A DNA stretch of 64,000 nt, taken from NCBI GenBank assembly GCA_949419965.1, contig CASPAC010000001.1, forward strand, positions 1 to 64,000, given 5' to 3'. Positions 43,356 to 52,358 of this stretch are shown one piece after another (position 1 is the stretch's first letter; every line of letters starts with the position of its first letter). Both the position numbers and the translations under genes were made by a program. The DNA is from Bacteroidales bacterium (lineage in GTDB: Bacteria; Bacteroidota; Bacteroidia; Bacteroidales; Rikenellaceae). The notes under the pieces were generated by a model that did no database searches, was not told the DNA's origin, and was given only the letters and a program-made list of their open reading frames with translations.

Positions 43356-44488
43356 TCCCGCCCATGAAACCTTTCCGTTGCCTGCTGACCCTTTTGTTGA
43401 TTCTTCCGTTCTTTTCCGCCACGGCCCAGAACAGCCGCAAGATCGAGGAGCAGAAGCGCGTCATCGCTTCGCTCGAAAAGAAGATCGCCGACGAGGAGCA
43501 GCAGATCGCCCGGCTCAAGAAAGGGCGTGCCGACACCGAGGAGCGCGTGCAGCGCATGGCGCGGCAGCTCGACTCCCGCACCCGTCTGCTCGACGAGACA
43601 CGCCGCCAGGCGCAGCTTCTGCGGCGCGAAATCGCCCACAAGGATTCTTTGGCCGGCAACCTCTCGTCCGCTTGCGAGCGCAGCCGCCAGGAGTACGCCG
43701 CCATGGTGCGCGAAGCCTATCGCAATTACCGGCACCAGAATTACATCACGTTCATCTTCTCTTCGCGCAGTTTTTCCGATATGGCGCGCAAGATCGCCAT
43801 CTTGCGCGAGGTCGCGGCCGTGCGCGAGCGTAAGTTGCAGGAGATCGTCTCCCTCTCCGAGCAGGTGCGCATCGAGAAGGCCGAACTCGACGCCCGGCAT
43901 CAGGCGCTCGGGTCGGTCACGCGGAAGCTCTCCTCCCAGAAAGCCGAACTCGAACGCAGCACGAAGAACGCCAAGCTCGAAATCCAGCGCATGAGCCAGA
44001 AAGAAAAGAACGCCTTGCAGCGCAAGGTGGCCCAGGAGCAGCGGTTGAGCGTGGCCATCAGCGAGCTGCGCAAATTGACCAAGGGCAACAAGGCGGGCGC
44101 TTCGTTTTCGTCCAGCACTTCGGGTCTGCGGCTGCCCGTGGCTGCCGGTCGCGTGAAGCGTTACAAGGGCAACATGGCCGAGATTACCGGGCCGAAAGGG
44201 GCGCACGTCGTCTCGATCTACGAGGGCAAGGTCGTCGAGATCAAGCGCAACCGCATTACCGACAAGTTCGATGTCTTCATCGCTCACGGCGAGTATATTA
44301 CCTCTTACGCCAACTTGGGGTCGGTCGTTGTCGAAAAGGGGCAGCAGGTGGCCAAGAACCAGCGCATAGGCACCATCGGTTCGGCGGTCAACGTGCTGAC
44401 CATGCAGACCGAGTACAAGTTGGTTTTCGGCATCTATCCGCCCAACCCTTCGCAGAAGATGCTGGCCGAGAACTGTTTCAAGAAATAG
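43352..44488 (+). CDS. EnvC-like LytM-domain murein hydrolase activator
   Basis: Periplasmic protein of about 378 aa: signal peptide (MKPFRCLLTLLLILPFFSATA), a long coiled coil (residues 30-250, many KIEEQ/LEKKI heptads), and a C-terminal LytM/M23 domain (VVSIYEGKVVEI, IAHGEYITSYANL). The zinc ligands are incomplete: no GxxHxGxD motif. So it should activate amidases rather than cut peptidoglycan itself, as EnvC does. ATG at 43352 overlaps the TPR stop; ATG at 43364 is an equally good start. Confidence 0.9.
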   Translation: MIPPMKPFRCLLTLLLILPFFSATAQNSRKIEEQKRVIASLEKKIADEEQQIARLKKGRADTEERVQRMARQLDSRTRLLDETRRQAQLLRREIAHKDSLAGNLSSACERSRQEYAAMVREAYRNYRHQNYITFIFSSRSFSDMARKIAILREVAAVRERKLQEIVSLSEQVRIEKAELDARHQALGSVTRKLSSQKAELERSTKNAKLEIQRMSQKEKNALQRKVAQEQRLSVAISELRKLTKGNKAGASFSSSTSGLRLPVAAGRVKRYKGNMAEITGPKGAHVVSIYEGKVVEIKRNRITDKFDVFIAHGEYITSYANLGSVVVEKGQQVAKNQRIGTIGSAVNVLTMQTEYKLVFGIYPPNPSQKMLAENCFKK

Positions 44489-44490
44489 GG

Positions 44491-44928
44491 ATGGTACGCT
44501 ACTACACCGACGATTGCGCCTATCGGCTGCTTCAGAAGCGGCTGACGGCTGCCTGGCTGCGCGGCGTGGCCCAGGCCGAGGGATATGTGTTGGGCGACGT
44601 GAACTACATCTTTTGTTCCGCGCGCAAGTTGCTTGAGATGAACCGGCAGTTCCTCGGACACGATTATTTTACCGACGTAATCACGTTCGATTACAGCGAC
44701 CGGCGCGGTGCACGCATCGTCTCGGGCGATGTTTTCATCGACGTCGAGACCGTTGCCGACAACGCCCGGCTTTATGGTGCTTCGCGGCTCGACGAAATGC
44801 GTCGCGTGGTCGTTCACGGCCTTCTTCATCTTTGCGGCCAGGGCGACAAGACACCCCGTGCCAACCGGCAGATGCACCGCAAGGAAGACAAATACCTGGC
44901 TTTTTGGAAGCGAGCGGGCGAGGAGTGA
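44491..44928 (+). CDS. ybeY: endoribonuclease YbeY
   Basis: Zinc-dependent RNase needed for 16S rRNA 3'-end maturation, 145 aa. DYFTDVITFDYSD and VVHGLLHLCGQGDKTP mark the family. The third zinc His of the E. coli HGxLHLxGYDH motif is absent (Asp/Lys in its place), which I believe is normal for Bacteroidetes. It starts 2 bp after envC and its stop overlaps the GTG of comEC. Confidence 0.92.
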   Translation: MVRYYTDDCAYRLLQKRLTAAWLRGVAQAEGYVLGDVNYIFCSARKLLEMNRQFLGHDYFTDVITFDYSDRRGARIVSGDVFIDVETVADNARLYGASRLDEMRRVVVHGLLHLCGQGDKTPRANRQMHRKEDKYLAFWKRAGEE

Positions 44929-46457
44929 AAAATCATTTTTTTGGAGGGCCTTTGTTCCGGTTGCTGGTGCTGTTCGTTCTCGGCATCTTGTTGGCGGAGC
45001 GGTTCGTGTTGCCGTTGTGGTTTTTCGCAGCGGCTTTTTGCGTCTGCGGGGTCGTCGCGTTGTTGTTGAGGTCGTCGGGCGCTTTGGCGGTCATGTTTTT
45101 GACCGCCGGATTCGGCACCGCCCAGTTGCGGGAGCCTGTGCGGAGCGTTCCCCTCGGTGTGCGCGGCATGTGGGAGATCGAAGTTTGCGGCATTCCAGCC
45201 AATAGAGGCGGTTATTGGGTTGCCGACGGCGTGATCCGCGCATGGAGACCCCTTGCCGACGCCGGTTCGAGAGAGGGTCGGCCGGCCGTTCGGGTTCCGG
45301 AGGAGAGCCGGTCGTGTGTTCCCGCGGCCCGAAACCGGTGGTCGCCCGCTTCCGACAAGGTGGTGTTGCGGGGCGATACGCTCGTCAGCTTGTCGGGCGG
45401 CGAGCGCATCCGGTGTTTCGGGAGCGTGCGTCCCTTATCGGGCGGTTCGGCAGGTTATCGGCGGTCGATGGAGCGGCGGGGTGTCGTCGGGTCGCTTTTT
45501 CTGCGGCCGCACGATGTGATCGGCTGTGTTTCCCACTCTCCCGGTCTGCATCTGCGGGCGGCCCGTCGGTTGGAGACGCGGTGTTCTGCTTCCGATGCCG
45601 GCGCCGTCGTCCGGGCCATGACCGTCGCCGACCGCAGCGGGTTGACTCCCGGCTTGCGTGCCGATTATTCGCGCAGCGGCATGGCCCATTTGTTGGCCGT
45701 CTCCGGATTGCATGTCGGTATCGTCTTTTGGTTGGTCAACGGCGTGTTGAGGTGGGTGACGCTTTTCCGCCGCGGGCATCTTCTGCGCAATCTGTGCGTC
45801 ATCGCCGCCGTGTGGGGTTATGTCGCCGCGGCCGGGTTTCCGCCCAGCGCCGTGCGGGCTGCCGTCATGGCGTCTATGTTGCAGTTGGCAATGGCTTCCG
45901 CTTCGACTTATGTCGCATGGAATGCACTCGCTGCCGCCGCTTTCGGCATGTTGTTGTGGAATCCCGCTTGGTTGGGCGACATCGGATTCCAGCTTTCGTT
46001 CATCGCTGTGGCGGCCATCCTCGCTTGGGGCGTGCCCCTCTGCCGGCGGCTGCGCACCGGGCGCCGGCCGGTCGATGCGCTTGTCGATACGCTTGTCGTC
46101 GGATTCGTCGCGTCGCTCGCTGCGGCACCGTTGGTCTCGCATGTTTTCGGTGTCGTGCCGACCGCAGGGTTGTTGTTGAATCCGGTCGCCATTCCTTTGG
46201 CCGCAGTCGTCGTCATGGCCGGGTTGCTCTTGCTGCTCGTTCCCGTTCCGATGTTGTTGCCCGTGTTCCGGGTCATCGGCGAGGCTGCCGCTGGTCTGCT
46301 CGACCGCATGGCCCGTTTCGTCGCTTCGATGCCCGGCGGCGCGGTCGACCATTCGCTTTCGGCAGGGTGGACAGTGGCTTGTTACGGCATTTTCGTCGTT
46401 GTGACTTGGGCTGTATGGCAGTATGAACCGAAAAAAAGCATAAATTTGCCCTCGTGA
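44925..46457 (+). CDS. ComEC/Rec2-family membrane protein
   Basis: DNA-uptake channel family, about 510 aa and 8-10 TM segments. DUF4131-type N-terminus and the Competence domain with HLLAVSGLHVGIVFW and GFPPSAVRAAVMA are evident. The C-terminal metallo-beta-lactamase nuclease domain of full ComEC is absent. Start is GTG at 44925, overlapping the ybeY stop as GTGA; a longer frame from 44832 would overlap ybeY by 97 bp. Whether natural transformation occurs here is unknown. Confidence 0.88.
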   Translation: MKNHFFGGPLFRLLVLFVLGILLAERFVLPLWFFAAAFCVCGVVALLLRSSGALAVMFLTAGFGTAQLREPVRSVPLGVRGMWEIEVCGIPANRGGYWVADGVIRAWRPLADAGSREGRPAVRVPEESRSCVPAARNRWSPASDKVVLRGDTLVSLSGGERIRCFGSVRPLSGGSAGYRRSMERRGVVGSLFLRPHDVIGCVSHSPGLHLRAARRLETRCSASDAGAVVRAMTVADRSGLTPGLRADYSRSGMAHLLAVSGLHVGIVFWLVNGVLRWVTLFRRGHLLRNLCVIAAVWGYVAAAGFPPSAVRAAVMASMLQLAMASASTYVAWNALAAAAFGMLLWNPAWLGDIGFQLSFIAVAAILAWGVPLCRRLRTGRRPVDALVDTLVVGFVASLAAAPLVSHVFGVVPTAGLLLNPVAIPLAAVVVMAGLLLLLVPVPMLLPVFRVIGEAAAGLLDRMARFVASMPGGAVDHSLSAGWTVACYGIFVVVTWAVWQYEPKKSINLPS

Positions 46458-47605
46458 TCGATTCTCAAGAATACGCTTTGTTGATCAGCGACGAGGTAAC
46501 GCGCGCCGTTGCGCAGCATCGCCGCCGCGACCATCTGGAGGTGGCGCTCGACAGCGGCGTGCCGCATGCCCGCGTGGTCGCCACGCAGGTCAAGTATCTG
46601 GCCCGCGCCGCCGTAAAGCTGCCTTCGTATGCCGCTGCGCAGTGTATCTTGCCCCCTTTGGCGTTCGAGCAGGCTTCCAGCGAGCGGTGCGCCGCCCGCA
46701 AGACCATCGGGGGCGATCGTGTGCTCGACCTCACTTGCGGATTGGGCGTCGATGCGTTCGCCTTGAGCCGGCGTTTCCGCCGCGTCGTAACGTTGGAGCG
46801 CAACGAGTGGCTCGCCCGCATCGCGCAGGAAAATTTCCGCCGTCTGGGCGTCGCGAATGTCGAGGTCGTATGCGCTGCTGCCGAGGATTATTTACAGCAT
46901 GCCGACGGGTGTTTCGATTGGGTCTATGCCGATCCCGACCGCCGTTCCGCCGCGGGGCGCAAGTTGGTGCGTCTGGAGGAGTGCTCGCCCGCGATTCCCG
47001 ACCTGCTGTCTGCTATCCGGCGGGTTTCGGGGCGGTTGTGTCTGAAGAATTCGCCGCTTTTCGATGTCGACGAGGCGCTGCGTCTCTTTCCCGCCGCGCG
47101 CGTGGAGGTCGTCTCGCTCGACGGCGAGTGCAAGGAGGTGGTCGTCTACGACGATGGGGCCGGCCCCTCGGTCACGGCTACGGCGCTGGGCGATCCCGAT
47201 CGCAGTTTTACCCTTCGTTCGGGCGGTGTGCCGCCGCTGCCCAGAGCTTTCCGGCAGGAGGAGTACCGGTGGCTTACGGTGCCGGACGTCGCTTTAGCCA
47301 AAGCCCGTGTCGCCCGTGCCCACCTTGCCGGGCAGGTCGACATCTGGAGCGACGGCGGGTTCGGATTCTCGGTCGGGCGCCCCTCGGACGCGATCGGCAG
47401 GGTATTCGCAATAGAGTCGATCGGGCCTTACGATCCGCGGCAGCTCAAGCGTTTGTACAAGGGGTGCGGCGCCACGATCTTCAAGCGCGATTTTCCGCTT
47501 TCGGCCGACGAGATCATGCGCCGTACAGGATTGCACGCAGGCGGCGATCTGCGGCTGGCATTTACTCGCATCGATGGCCAGTTTTGGACGATCCGTTTAA
47601 AATAG
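46454..47605 (+). CDS. class I SAM methyltransferase with THUMP-like domain
   Basis: 383 aa. A helical N-terminal region, then the SAM-binding motif VLDLTCGLGVDAFAL, LERNEW and YADPDRR (DPPY-like motif), and a C-terminal THUMP-like domain (GATIFKRDFPLSADEIMRRTG). Such proteins are thought to modify RNA; the target is unknown. Start GTG at 46454 overlaps the comEC stop (GTGA), so coupling continues through the operon. The promoter of the next gene lies at its very end. Confidence 0.88.
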   Translation: MIDSQEYALLISDEVTRAVAQHRRRDHLEVALDSGVPHARVVATQVKYLARAAVKLPSYAAAQCILPPLAFEQASSERCAARKTIGGDRVLDLTCGLGVDAFALSRRFRRVVTLERNEWLARIAQENFRRLGVANVEVVCAAAEDYLQHADGCFDWVYADPDRRSAAGRKLVRLEECSPAIPDLLSAIRRVSGRLCLKNSPLFDVDEALRLFPAARVEVVSLDGECKEVVVYDDGAGPSVTATALGDPDRSFTLRSGGVPPLPRAFRQEEYRWLTVPDVALAKARVARAHLAGQVDIWSDGGFGFSVGRPSDAIGRVFAIESIGPYDPRQLKRLYKGCGATIFKRDFPLSADEIMRRTGLHAGGDLRLAFTRIDGQFWTIRLK

Positions 47606-47614
47606 TTACATTTG
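47584..47614 (+). promoter_or_regulatory. YihY gene promoter
   Basis: TTG (47584-47586), 20 bp, TACATTTG (47607-47614), overlapping the stop codon of the methyltransferase gene; ATG 59 bp downstream. Confidence 0.78.
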
Positions 47615-47673
47615 TATACCAATCATACGCAAAGGCGGTCGGATAAAGCGGAACGCCGATACATAAGTTTTTT

Positions 47674-48984
47674 ATGAAGCCGAAAGAGATTCTCCCTTAT
47701 TTTACCGATACGATCTTCCGCCGCGATGCCAGCGAATGGCGCAGTCCTGTCGTGCGATGGTTCGTGCAGCAATATAAGCTGGTGTTCTATACCGCCCGCG
47801 GGTTGTTGGAGCATGGCACCATCATCCGGTCGGCCGCTTTGACGTTCTACACCTTGATGTCGCTGGTGCCCATCCTGGCCGTGGTCTTCGCTGTGGTCAA
47901 AGGGTTCGGCCTGGCCGACGGCCTGGTGCAGAGCCTCTATTCGCTCTTTCCGCAGAGTCCCGAGTTGATCGACTATGTGGTGGCCTTCGCCGAAAAGGCG
48001 CTGGCCCGCACCCAGGGCGGCGTGGTGGCCGTCGTGGCGCTCGTCATGCTCTTTTGGGCTGTGATCCGTGTCTTCGGGTCGATTGAAAAGGCGTTCAACA
48101 ACATCTGGGAGGTCAAGGTCAAGCGCAGCCTCGCCCGGCAGTGGAGCGACTACATCGCCATCGTTATGATCGTGCCCGTGCTGTGGATCATCGCCGGGGC
48201 GGTGGGCGGTTATGCCCGCGAATGGTTGGGTTTCGGCGACGGTTGGGGCTACCGGCTGCTTTCGCGCAGCGTATCGCTGCTTGTCATCTGGGTAATGTTC
48301 GTCTTTTCCTACATGGTCATCCCCAACGCCCGGGTGCGCTTCACGAGCGCCTTGACGGCCGGCATCGTCGCCGGCACGGCGTTCGCGCTCTTCCAGTGGG
48401 GTTACTTCTACGTGCAGCGATGGATGACTTCCTACAATGCCATCTACGGCAGTTTCGCCGCTTTGCCGCTTTTTCTGATCTGGATGCAGACTTCGTGGGA
48501 GATTCTCCTCTTCGGCGGCGAGCTGTCGTTCGCCTACCAAAACATCGCCCGCTTCGGCGAGGAGCGCGAGTCGCTGCGCATCAGCTACGACCAGCGGCGC
48601 AAGGTGCTGTTGGCCGTCATGCTCGCCATCGTCGAGCGGTTCCGCGACAAAGGCGGCGCTATGCCTGTCGAGGATATTCGTCAGCAGTTGGATTTGCCTA
48701 CGCGCATCGTCAACGACGTGCTCTACCAGCTTGTCCAGGCCGGGCAGCTCATCGCCGTGCCGTTGGGCGACAACGAGCGCGACATGGCGTTCGTGCCGGC
48801 GCACGACATCGGGTCGTTGACTGTTTGCGGGGTGCTCGAATCGGTCGAGCGGGCCGGAGAGATCGTTTTCGTGATGGACGCCACGCCCCAACTCACGCGT
48901 GTCGACCAGGAGTTGGAGCGGCTCAAGTCGGCTGTCCGGCAGACACAGGGCTGCGTGCGGCTGGTAGATTTATTGAAAGATTGA
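47674..48984 (+). CDS. YihY/BrkB family membrane protein
   Basis: 436 aa. Six TM segments in residues about 45-290 with the family signature AALTFYTLMSLVPILAVVF and IYGSFAALPLFLIWMQTSWEILLFGGELS. A C-terminal cytoplasmic region of about 140 aa looks like a winged helix (PVEDIRQQLDLPTRIVNDVL). The old name RNase BN is wrong for this family; a transport or envelope role is likely but unproven. Confidence 0.9.
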   Translation: MKPKEILPYFTDTIFRRDASEWRSPVVRWFVQQYKLVFYTARGLLEHGTIIRSAALTFYTLMSLVPILAVVFAVVKGFGLADGLVQSLYSLFPQSPELIDYVVAFAEKALARTQGGVVAVVALVMLFWAVIRVFGSIEKAFNNIWEVKVKRSLARQWSDYIAIVMIVPVLWIIAGAVGGYAREWLGFGDGWGYRLLSRSVSLLVIWVMFVFSYMVIPNARVRFTSALTAGIVAGTAFALFQWGYFYVQRWMTSYNAIYGSFAALPLFLIWMQTSWEILLFGGELSFAYQNIARFGEERESLRISYDQRRKVLLAVMLAIVERFRDKGGAMPVEDIRQQLDLPTRIVNDVLYQLVQAGQLIAVPLGDNERDMAFVPAHDIGSLTVCGVLESVERAGEIVFVMDATPQLTRVDQELERLKSAVRQTQGCVRLVDLLKD

Positions 48985-49032
48985 ATTGTCAAGAAGCAGG
49001 GGCGGCATCCGGCAGCCCTTCTTCTCGTTGTT

Positions 49033-49806
49033 ATGGAAAAAGTCATCATTATTGGCAGCGGCAATGTGGCCGAGGCGTTGGCGCATGCCGTCGCCGCAAG
49101 TTCGTTGCACCTGGTGCAGGTGTGGGCGCGCAACGCTGCGCGGGCGAAAGAGATCGCCGAAGCGGTGGGGTCTCCGTGGACTTGCCGGCCCGAAGAATTG
49201 GCCGCGGCCGACATTTATCTGTTGGCCGTAAGCGATCGGGCCGTAGCCGAAGTGGCGGCGGCGCTGCCCGTTCCGGAAAACGCCCTTGTCGCCCATACGG
49301 CCGGCAGCGTGCCGTTGGAGGCGCTGCCCGCGAAGTATGCCCGGCGGGCCGTCGTCTATCCGTTGCAGACGTTTACGCGCGGACGCCGCATCGACTTCGC
49401 GCAGGTGCCCTTCTTTATCGAGGCATCGACGCCCGCATTGCAGGTCGAACTGGAGTCGTTCGCCCGCAAGTTGTCGCGCCATGTTTTGCATGCCGATTCG
49501 GCGCGTCGGGCGCAGCTGCACCTGGCCGCCGTGTTCGTCTGCAACTTCGTAAACCACATGTATGCCGTGGGCGAACGGTTGATGCACAGCTCGGGTCTCG
49601 ATTTCGAGTTGTTGAAGCCTCTGATCGCCGAGACGACGGCCAAGGCGCTCGACGCGTCGTCGCCCCTTGGCGTGCAGACCGGGCCGGCCGTGCGGGGAGA
49701 TGTTCCGACCCAGGAGCGTCATGCCGCGATGCTCGACGATGAGACCTTGAGAACGATTTATCGATCAATCAGTCAAAACATATGGGAAATTTCAAGGAAG
49801 ATATAG
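49033..49806 (+). CDS. DUF2520 Rossmann-fold oxidoreductase-like protein
   Basis: 257 aa. N-terminal Rossmann motif VIIIGSGNVAEALA, DIYLLAVSDRAV, VAHTAGSVPLEAL and YPLQTFTRGR, then the helical DUF2520 C-terminal domain (LHLAAVFVCNFVNHMY). Related to ketopantoate/pyrroline reductases, but the substrate is unknown. It overlaps kdsC by 25 bp, an arrangement that suggests coupling. Confidence 0.9.
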   Translation: MEKVIIIGSGNVAEALAHAVAASSLHLVQVWARNAARAKEIAEAVGSPWTCRPEELAAADIYLLAVSDRAVAEVAAALPVPENALVAHTAGSVPLEALPAKYARRAVVYPLQTFTRGRRIDFAQVPFFIEASTPALQVELESFARKLSRHVLHADSARRAQLHLAAVFVCNFVNHMYAVGERLMHSSGLDFELLKPLIAETTAKALDASSPLGVQTGPAVRGDVPTQERHAAMLDDETLRTIYRSISQNIWEISRKI

Positions 49807-50327
49807 CCCGCACCGAAGCCTTCGTCTTCGATGTCGACGGCGTGATGACCGACGGGGGGATCATCCCTACGGCCGACGGCGATTTCATCCGCCGTTACAA
49901 TGCCAAGGACGGTTATGCCCTGGCCTACGCCATCAAGATGGGTTACCGCGTGTGCATCATTTCGGGCGGGCGGGGCAAGATCCTGGAGAACCGGTTGAAG
50001 ATGCTCGGAATCAAGGAGTATCATCTCGATTGTATGGACAAGATCGCCGTATTGCACGATTATTTTGCCCGTGAGGGGATCGACCCGGCCAACGTCATTT
50101 ACATGGGCGACGACATTCCCGATCTGGAGTGTATGCGCGAGGTAGGGATTCCGGTCTGCCCGGCCGATGCCGCTACGGAGGTGGTCGAGGCGTCGCGCTA
50201 CGTGTCGCAGTTCGTCGGCGGTGCCGGTGCCGTACGCGATATTGTCGAGCAGGTGCTGCGGGCGCGCGGCGACTGGGCGCGCGATTCGCAGGGCGTCACG
50301 CCGTCGACGCTGGCGGCGTCGAACTGA
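49782..50327 (+). CDS. kdsC: KDO-8-phosphate phosphatase (KdsC-like HAD)
   Basis: Dephosphorylates Kdo-8-P in LPS inner-core synthesis. Small HAD (181 aa) without a cap domain: FDVDGVMTDGG, ISGGRGKI, and MGDDIPDLECM, as in KdsC tetramers. Its 5' end lies inside DUF2520. kdsA, kdsB and kdsD are not in the window. A terminator follows. Confidence 0.9.
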   Translation: MGNFKEDIARTEAFVFDVDGVMTDGGIIPTADGDFIRRYNAKDGYALAYAIKMGYRVCIISGGRGKILENRLKMLGIKEYHLDCMDKIAVLHDYFAREGIDPANVIYMGDDIPDLECMREVGIPVCPADAATEVVEASRYVSQFVGGAGAVRDIVEQVLRARGDWARDSQGVTPSTLAASN

Positions 50328-50358
50328 AAAAAAGGGGTGCGATTCGCACCTCCTTTTT
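50328..50358. terminator. kdsC terminator (bidirectional)
   Basis: AAAAGG-GGTGCG / CGCACC-T-CCTTTT stem (one bulged T) with ATT loop, A-run before and T-run after; sits between the converging kdsC and acyltransferase genes. Confidence 0.85.
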
Positions 50359-51370
50359 ATTTGCCTTGTTTCTTGTTTTTCTTGATCCGTTCCAGATGGT
50401 CGATCAGATGCAGACGGAATGCTTCGCGTCGGGCCTTGAGGTTGCGCCGCCAGCCGACCCATCGGGTGTAGCGCTCGCGTTTTTCGGGGTAAATGTCCGG
50501 AATGGTTACCAGGATGCCCGTCTCCTCGACGCCTCCGAAATCGGGATTCGACACCGTGTCGAAGACCCGCATCGTGGGCGAGAGGTTCATGTAGGCGTTG
50601 ATCAGCGGCGGGATGTTTTCGTTGAATTCGCGGATTTTCTGGATCAGAATGCGGTAGTTTTCTTGGTAGTTTCCGCCCGTGAAAAGTTGTTCGTAATAGG
50701 GGTCGTCCAGATCGAGTTGCAGCGGGTGGATGCCCTCCACCAAATGGTCGCGGTCGGGGAAGTAGCGGCGCAGGAACCAGATCAGCGCGTTGCGCGCCAC
50801 GGCTTGGTAGGTGGTGTACATGGTAACCTTGCCGAACAGATATTTGACTTTGGGATTCAGCACGATGAGCGCTCCCAGCCCGTCCCAGAGGTTGTCCAGG
50901 GCATAGAGACTCTTGGGATTCTGCCGTGCCTGATAGGCTCGCTGGACGAACGAGCGGCCCAGTTCGATGGTGCGGGGCAGATAGCGGCGGCGGAACTTTT
51001 CGCTGAAACGGAAATAGTGCTCCGTCGAGAGATGGCGCGGATGGGGCGTCGTGCAGACGATGAACCGATAGCCCCCCACGATTTCCTCGGCCGAGGGATC
51101 CCATACGATGAGCTGATAGTAGCCGTCGCCCGCCAGGTCTTCTTCGTCGATGTCCACCTCCTTGCCCGTGCCGCCGCCCGCCGCGCGGAAGGCTTCTTCG
51201 CGCAGGCGCCCGATTTCGCGCATCAGTGCCGGACATTCGGCGGCCGGAAAGACATAGATTTCGTTCGATGCCTTGTTCGTGTCGCGCACCTTGCGTTCGG
51301 GTGTCAGCTCGGCCCGCAGCAGCGCCCGGTCGACAGGCGCGAGGATGGGATGTTCGGATATTCGTTGCAT
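50357..51370 (-). CDS. glsB: glycine-lipid N-acyltransferase (GlsB-like)
   Basis: Acyl-ACP-using N-acyltransferase of the OlsB/hemolysin-acyltransferase type, 337 aa from the Met at 51370. It has the GNAT-like core LMREIGRLREEAFRAAGGG, GYYQLIVWDP, GGYRFIV and ELGRSFVQ. In Bacteroides thetaiotaomicron the neighbouring pair GlsB (N-acyl) and GlsA (O-acyl) makes glycine lipids; the pairing here is the same. Start choice: Met at 51370 fits relatives; Met at 51403 or 51391 overlaps or abuts the upstream gene. Membrane associated. Confidence 0.8.
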   Translation of the reverse strand: MQRISEHPILAPVDRALLRAELTPERKVRDTNKASNEIYVFPAAECPALMREIGRLREEAFRAAGGGTGKEVDIDEEDLAGDGYYQLIVWDPSAEEIVGGYRFIVCTTPHPRHLSTEHYFRFSEKFRRRYLPRTIELGRSFVQRAYQARQNPKSLYALDNLWDGLGALIVLNPKVKYLFGKVTMYTTYQAVARNALIWFLRRYFPDRDHLVEGIHPLQLDLDDPYYEQLFTGGNYQENYRILIQKIREFNENIPPLINAYMNLSPTMRVFDTVSNPDFGGVEETGILVTIPDIYPEKRERYTRWVGWRRNLKARREAFRLHLIDHLERIKKNKKQGK

Positions 51371-51378
51371 AGCAGGAA

Positions 51379-51386
51379 CAAAAGTA
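51379..51386 (-). promoter_or_regulatory. possible internal promoter before glsB
   Basis: TACTTTTG on the minus strand; no -33 box seen. Might give glsB-only transcripts. Confidence 0.3.
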
Positions 51387-51392
51387 GCCATT

Positions 51393-52226
51393 TTAGCTGT
51401 CATTCCGCGATGCTTCGAGCGTTTTTTCCAAGAAATAGGTTTTTTTGCGTACGGTTTCGGTCTGTTCGCGCAACGATCCGCAGCTCTGCAACTCGGCCAC
51501 GGGGATCGGGTCGCCCACGACGATGCGGAAGTGTTTGCCTTTCTGCGAGAACATCTCGTCGGGGAGCCACAGCATTTCGATGTTGAACTTCACGCCCAGC
51601 GTCCGGCGTATCCGGTCGACGCCGTAGAAGAAGTTCGAGAGCCGTCCTTCCACGAATACCGGCACGATTTCGCGTTGCGAGGCGTAGGCCTTTTTCAGGA
51701 AGTTGGGCTTCCACTCCAGGTCGGTTACCTTGCCCCCGATGCGGCGCGAGCAGAGACCTGCCGGGAACGTGAGGATCGGCAGGTCGCCGAAAAACGCTTC
51801 GTCGAAACGGCGGGCGTACTCCGTGTTCTGGGAGCCGTGTTTGTTGACCGGTATCCAGAGCGGACGCAGGGGTTCGACGTGCATGAGCAGGTCGTTGACC
51901 ACCACCCGGGCGTCGCCGAAGCGGTCGATGAGCTTGTCGGCCAGCATCATGCCGTCCATGCCGCCGAACGGATGGTTGGCCACGAAAAGGTAGCGGCCCG
52001 CCGGGTCGAGCTTCTCCAGTCCGCTGGCCGAGTAGGTCACTTTCCACTCGCGGAAGCAGGCCTGAATGAACTCCTGGGGCGGCAGTTCCCAGTAGGAGGC
52101 CAGGATGTGGTTGATGTCGGTTTCGTGCACCGTGCGGCGCAGCCATTCGATCGCCGGCCGCGGAATGCGGCGGGCCAGTTTCGGCGCTTTCTGCTGCAAT
52201 ATGTTTCCGATATCTATCTGAGGCAT
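51393..52226 (-). CDS. glsA: glycine-lipid O-acyltransferase (GlsA-like, PlsC family)
   Basis: Membrane 1-acylglycerol-phosphate-acyltransferase-like enzyme, 277 aa. The catalytic HX4D motif is NHPFGGMDG, followed by WIPVNKHGSQNTEYARR and FPAGLCSRR (FPEGTRS-like), the usual PlsC blocks. It should add the second acyl group to N-acyl-glycine by analogy with B. thetaiotaomicron GlsA. MPQIDIGNILQQK at 52226 is the start; a longer frame lies mostly above the promoter. First gene of the pair. Confidence 0.8.
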   Translation of the reverse strand: MPQIDIGNILQQKAPKLARRIPRPAIEWLRRTVHETDINHILASYWELPPQEFIQACFREWKVTYSASGLEKLDPAGRYLFVANHPFGGMDGMMLADKLIDRFGDARVVVNDLLMHVEPLRPLWIPVNKHGSQNTEYARRFDEAFFGDLPILTFPAGLCSRRIGGKVTDLEWKPNFLKKAYASQREIVPVFVEGRLSNFFYGVDRIRRTLGVKFNIEMLWLPDEMFSQKGKHFRIVVGDPIPVAELQSCGSLREQTETVRKKTYFLEKTLEASRNDS

Positions 52227-52327
52227 GGCAGAAAAAGGGGTTGAAGAAACGAGCCGGCGCCTGCCTTCGTCCCTCGGCAAAGGAGGCTGTTTTGCCGGGC
52301 GTCCGGACGTTCGAGAAAATATATCTA

Positions 52328-52335
52328 CAAATATA
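52328..52335 (-). promoter_or_regulatory. glsA-glsB promoter, -7 element
   Basis: TATATTTG on the minus strand, about 100 bp before the glsA ATG, in a divergent region with rsmH. Confidence 0.55.
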
Positions 52336-52358
52336 AATATTCTTTTTCGAATTTTGCC

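Noticed and set aside
47629..47645. 17-mer with one mismatch shared with 60638-60654, both before membrane-protein genes
   Set aside because: A 17-mer pair with one mismatch is expected by chance several times in a 64-kb window searched on both strands.
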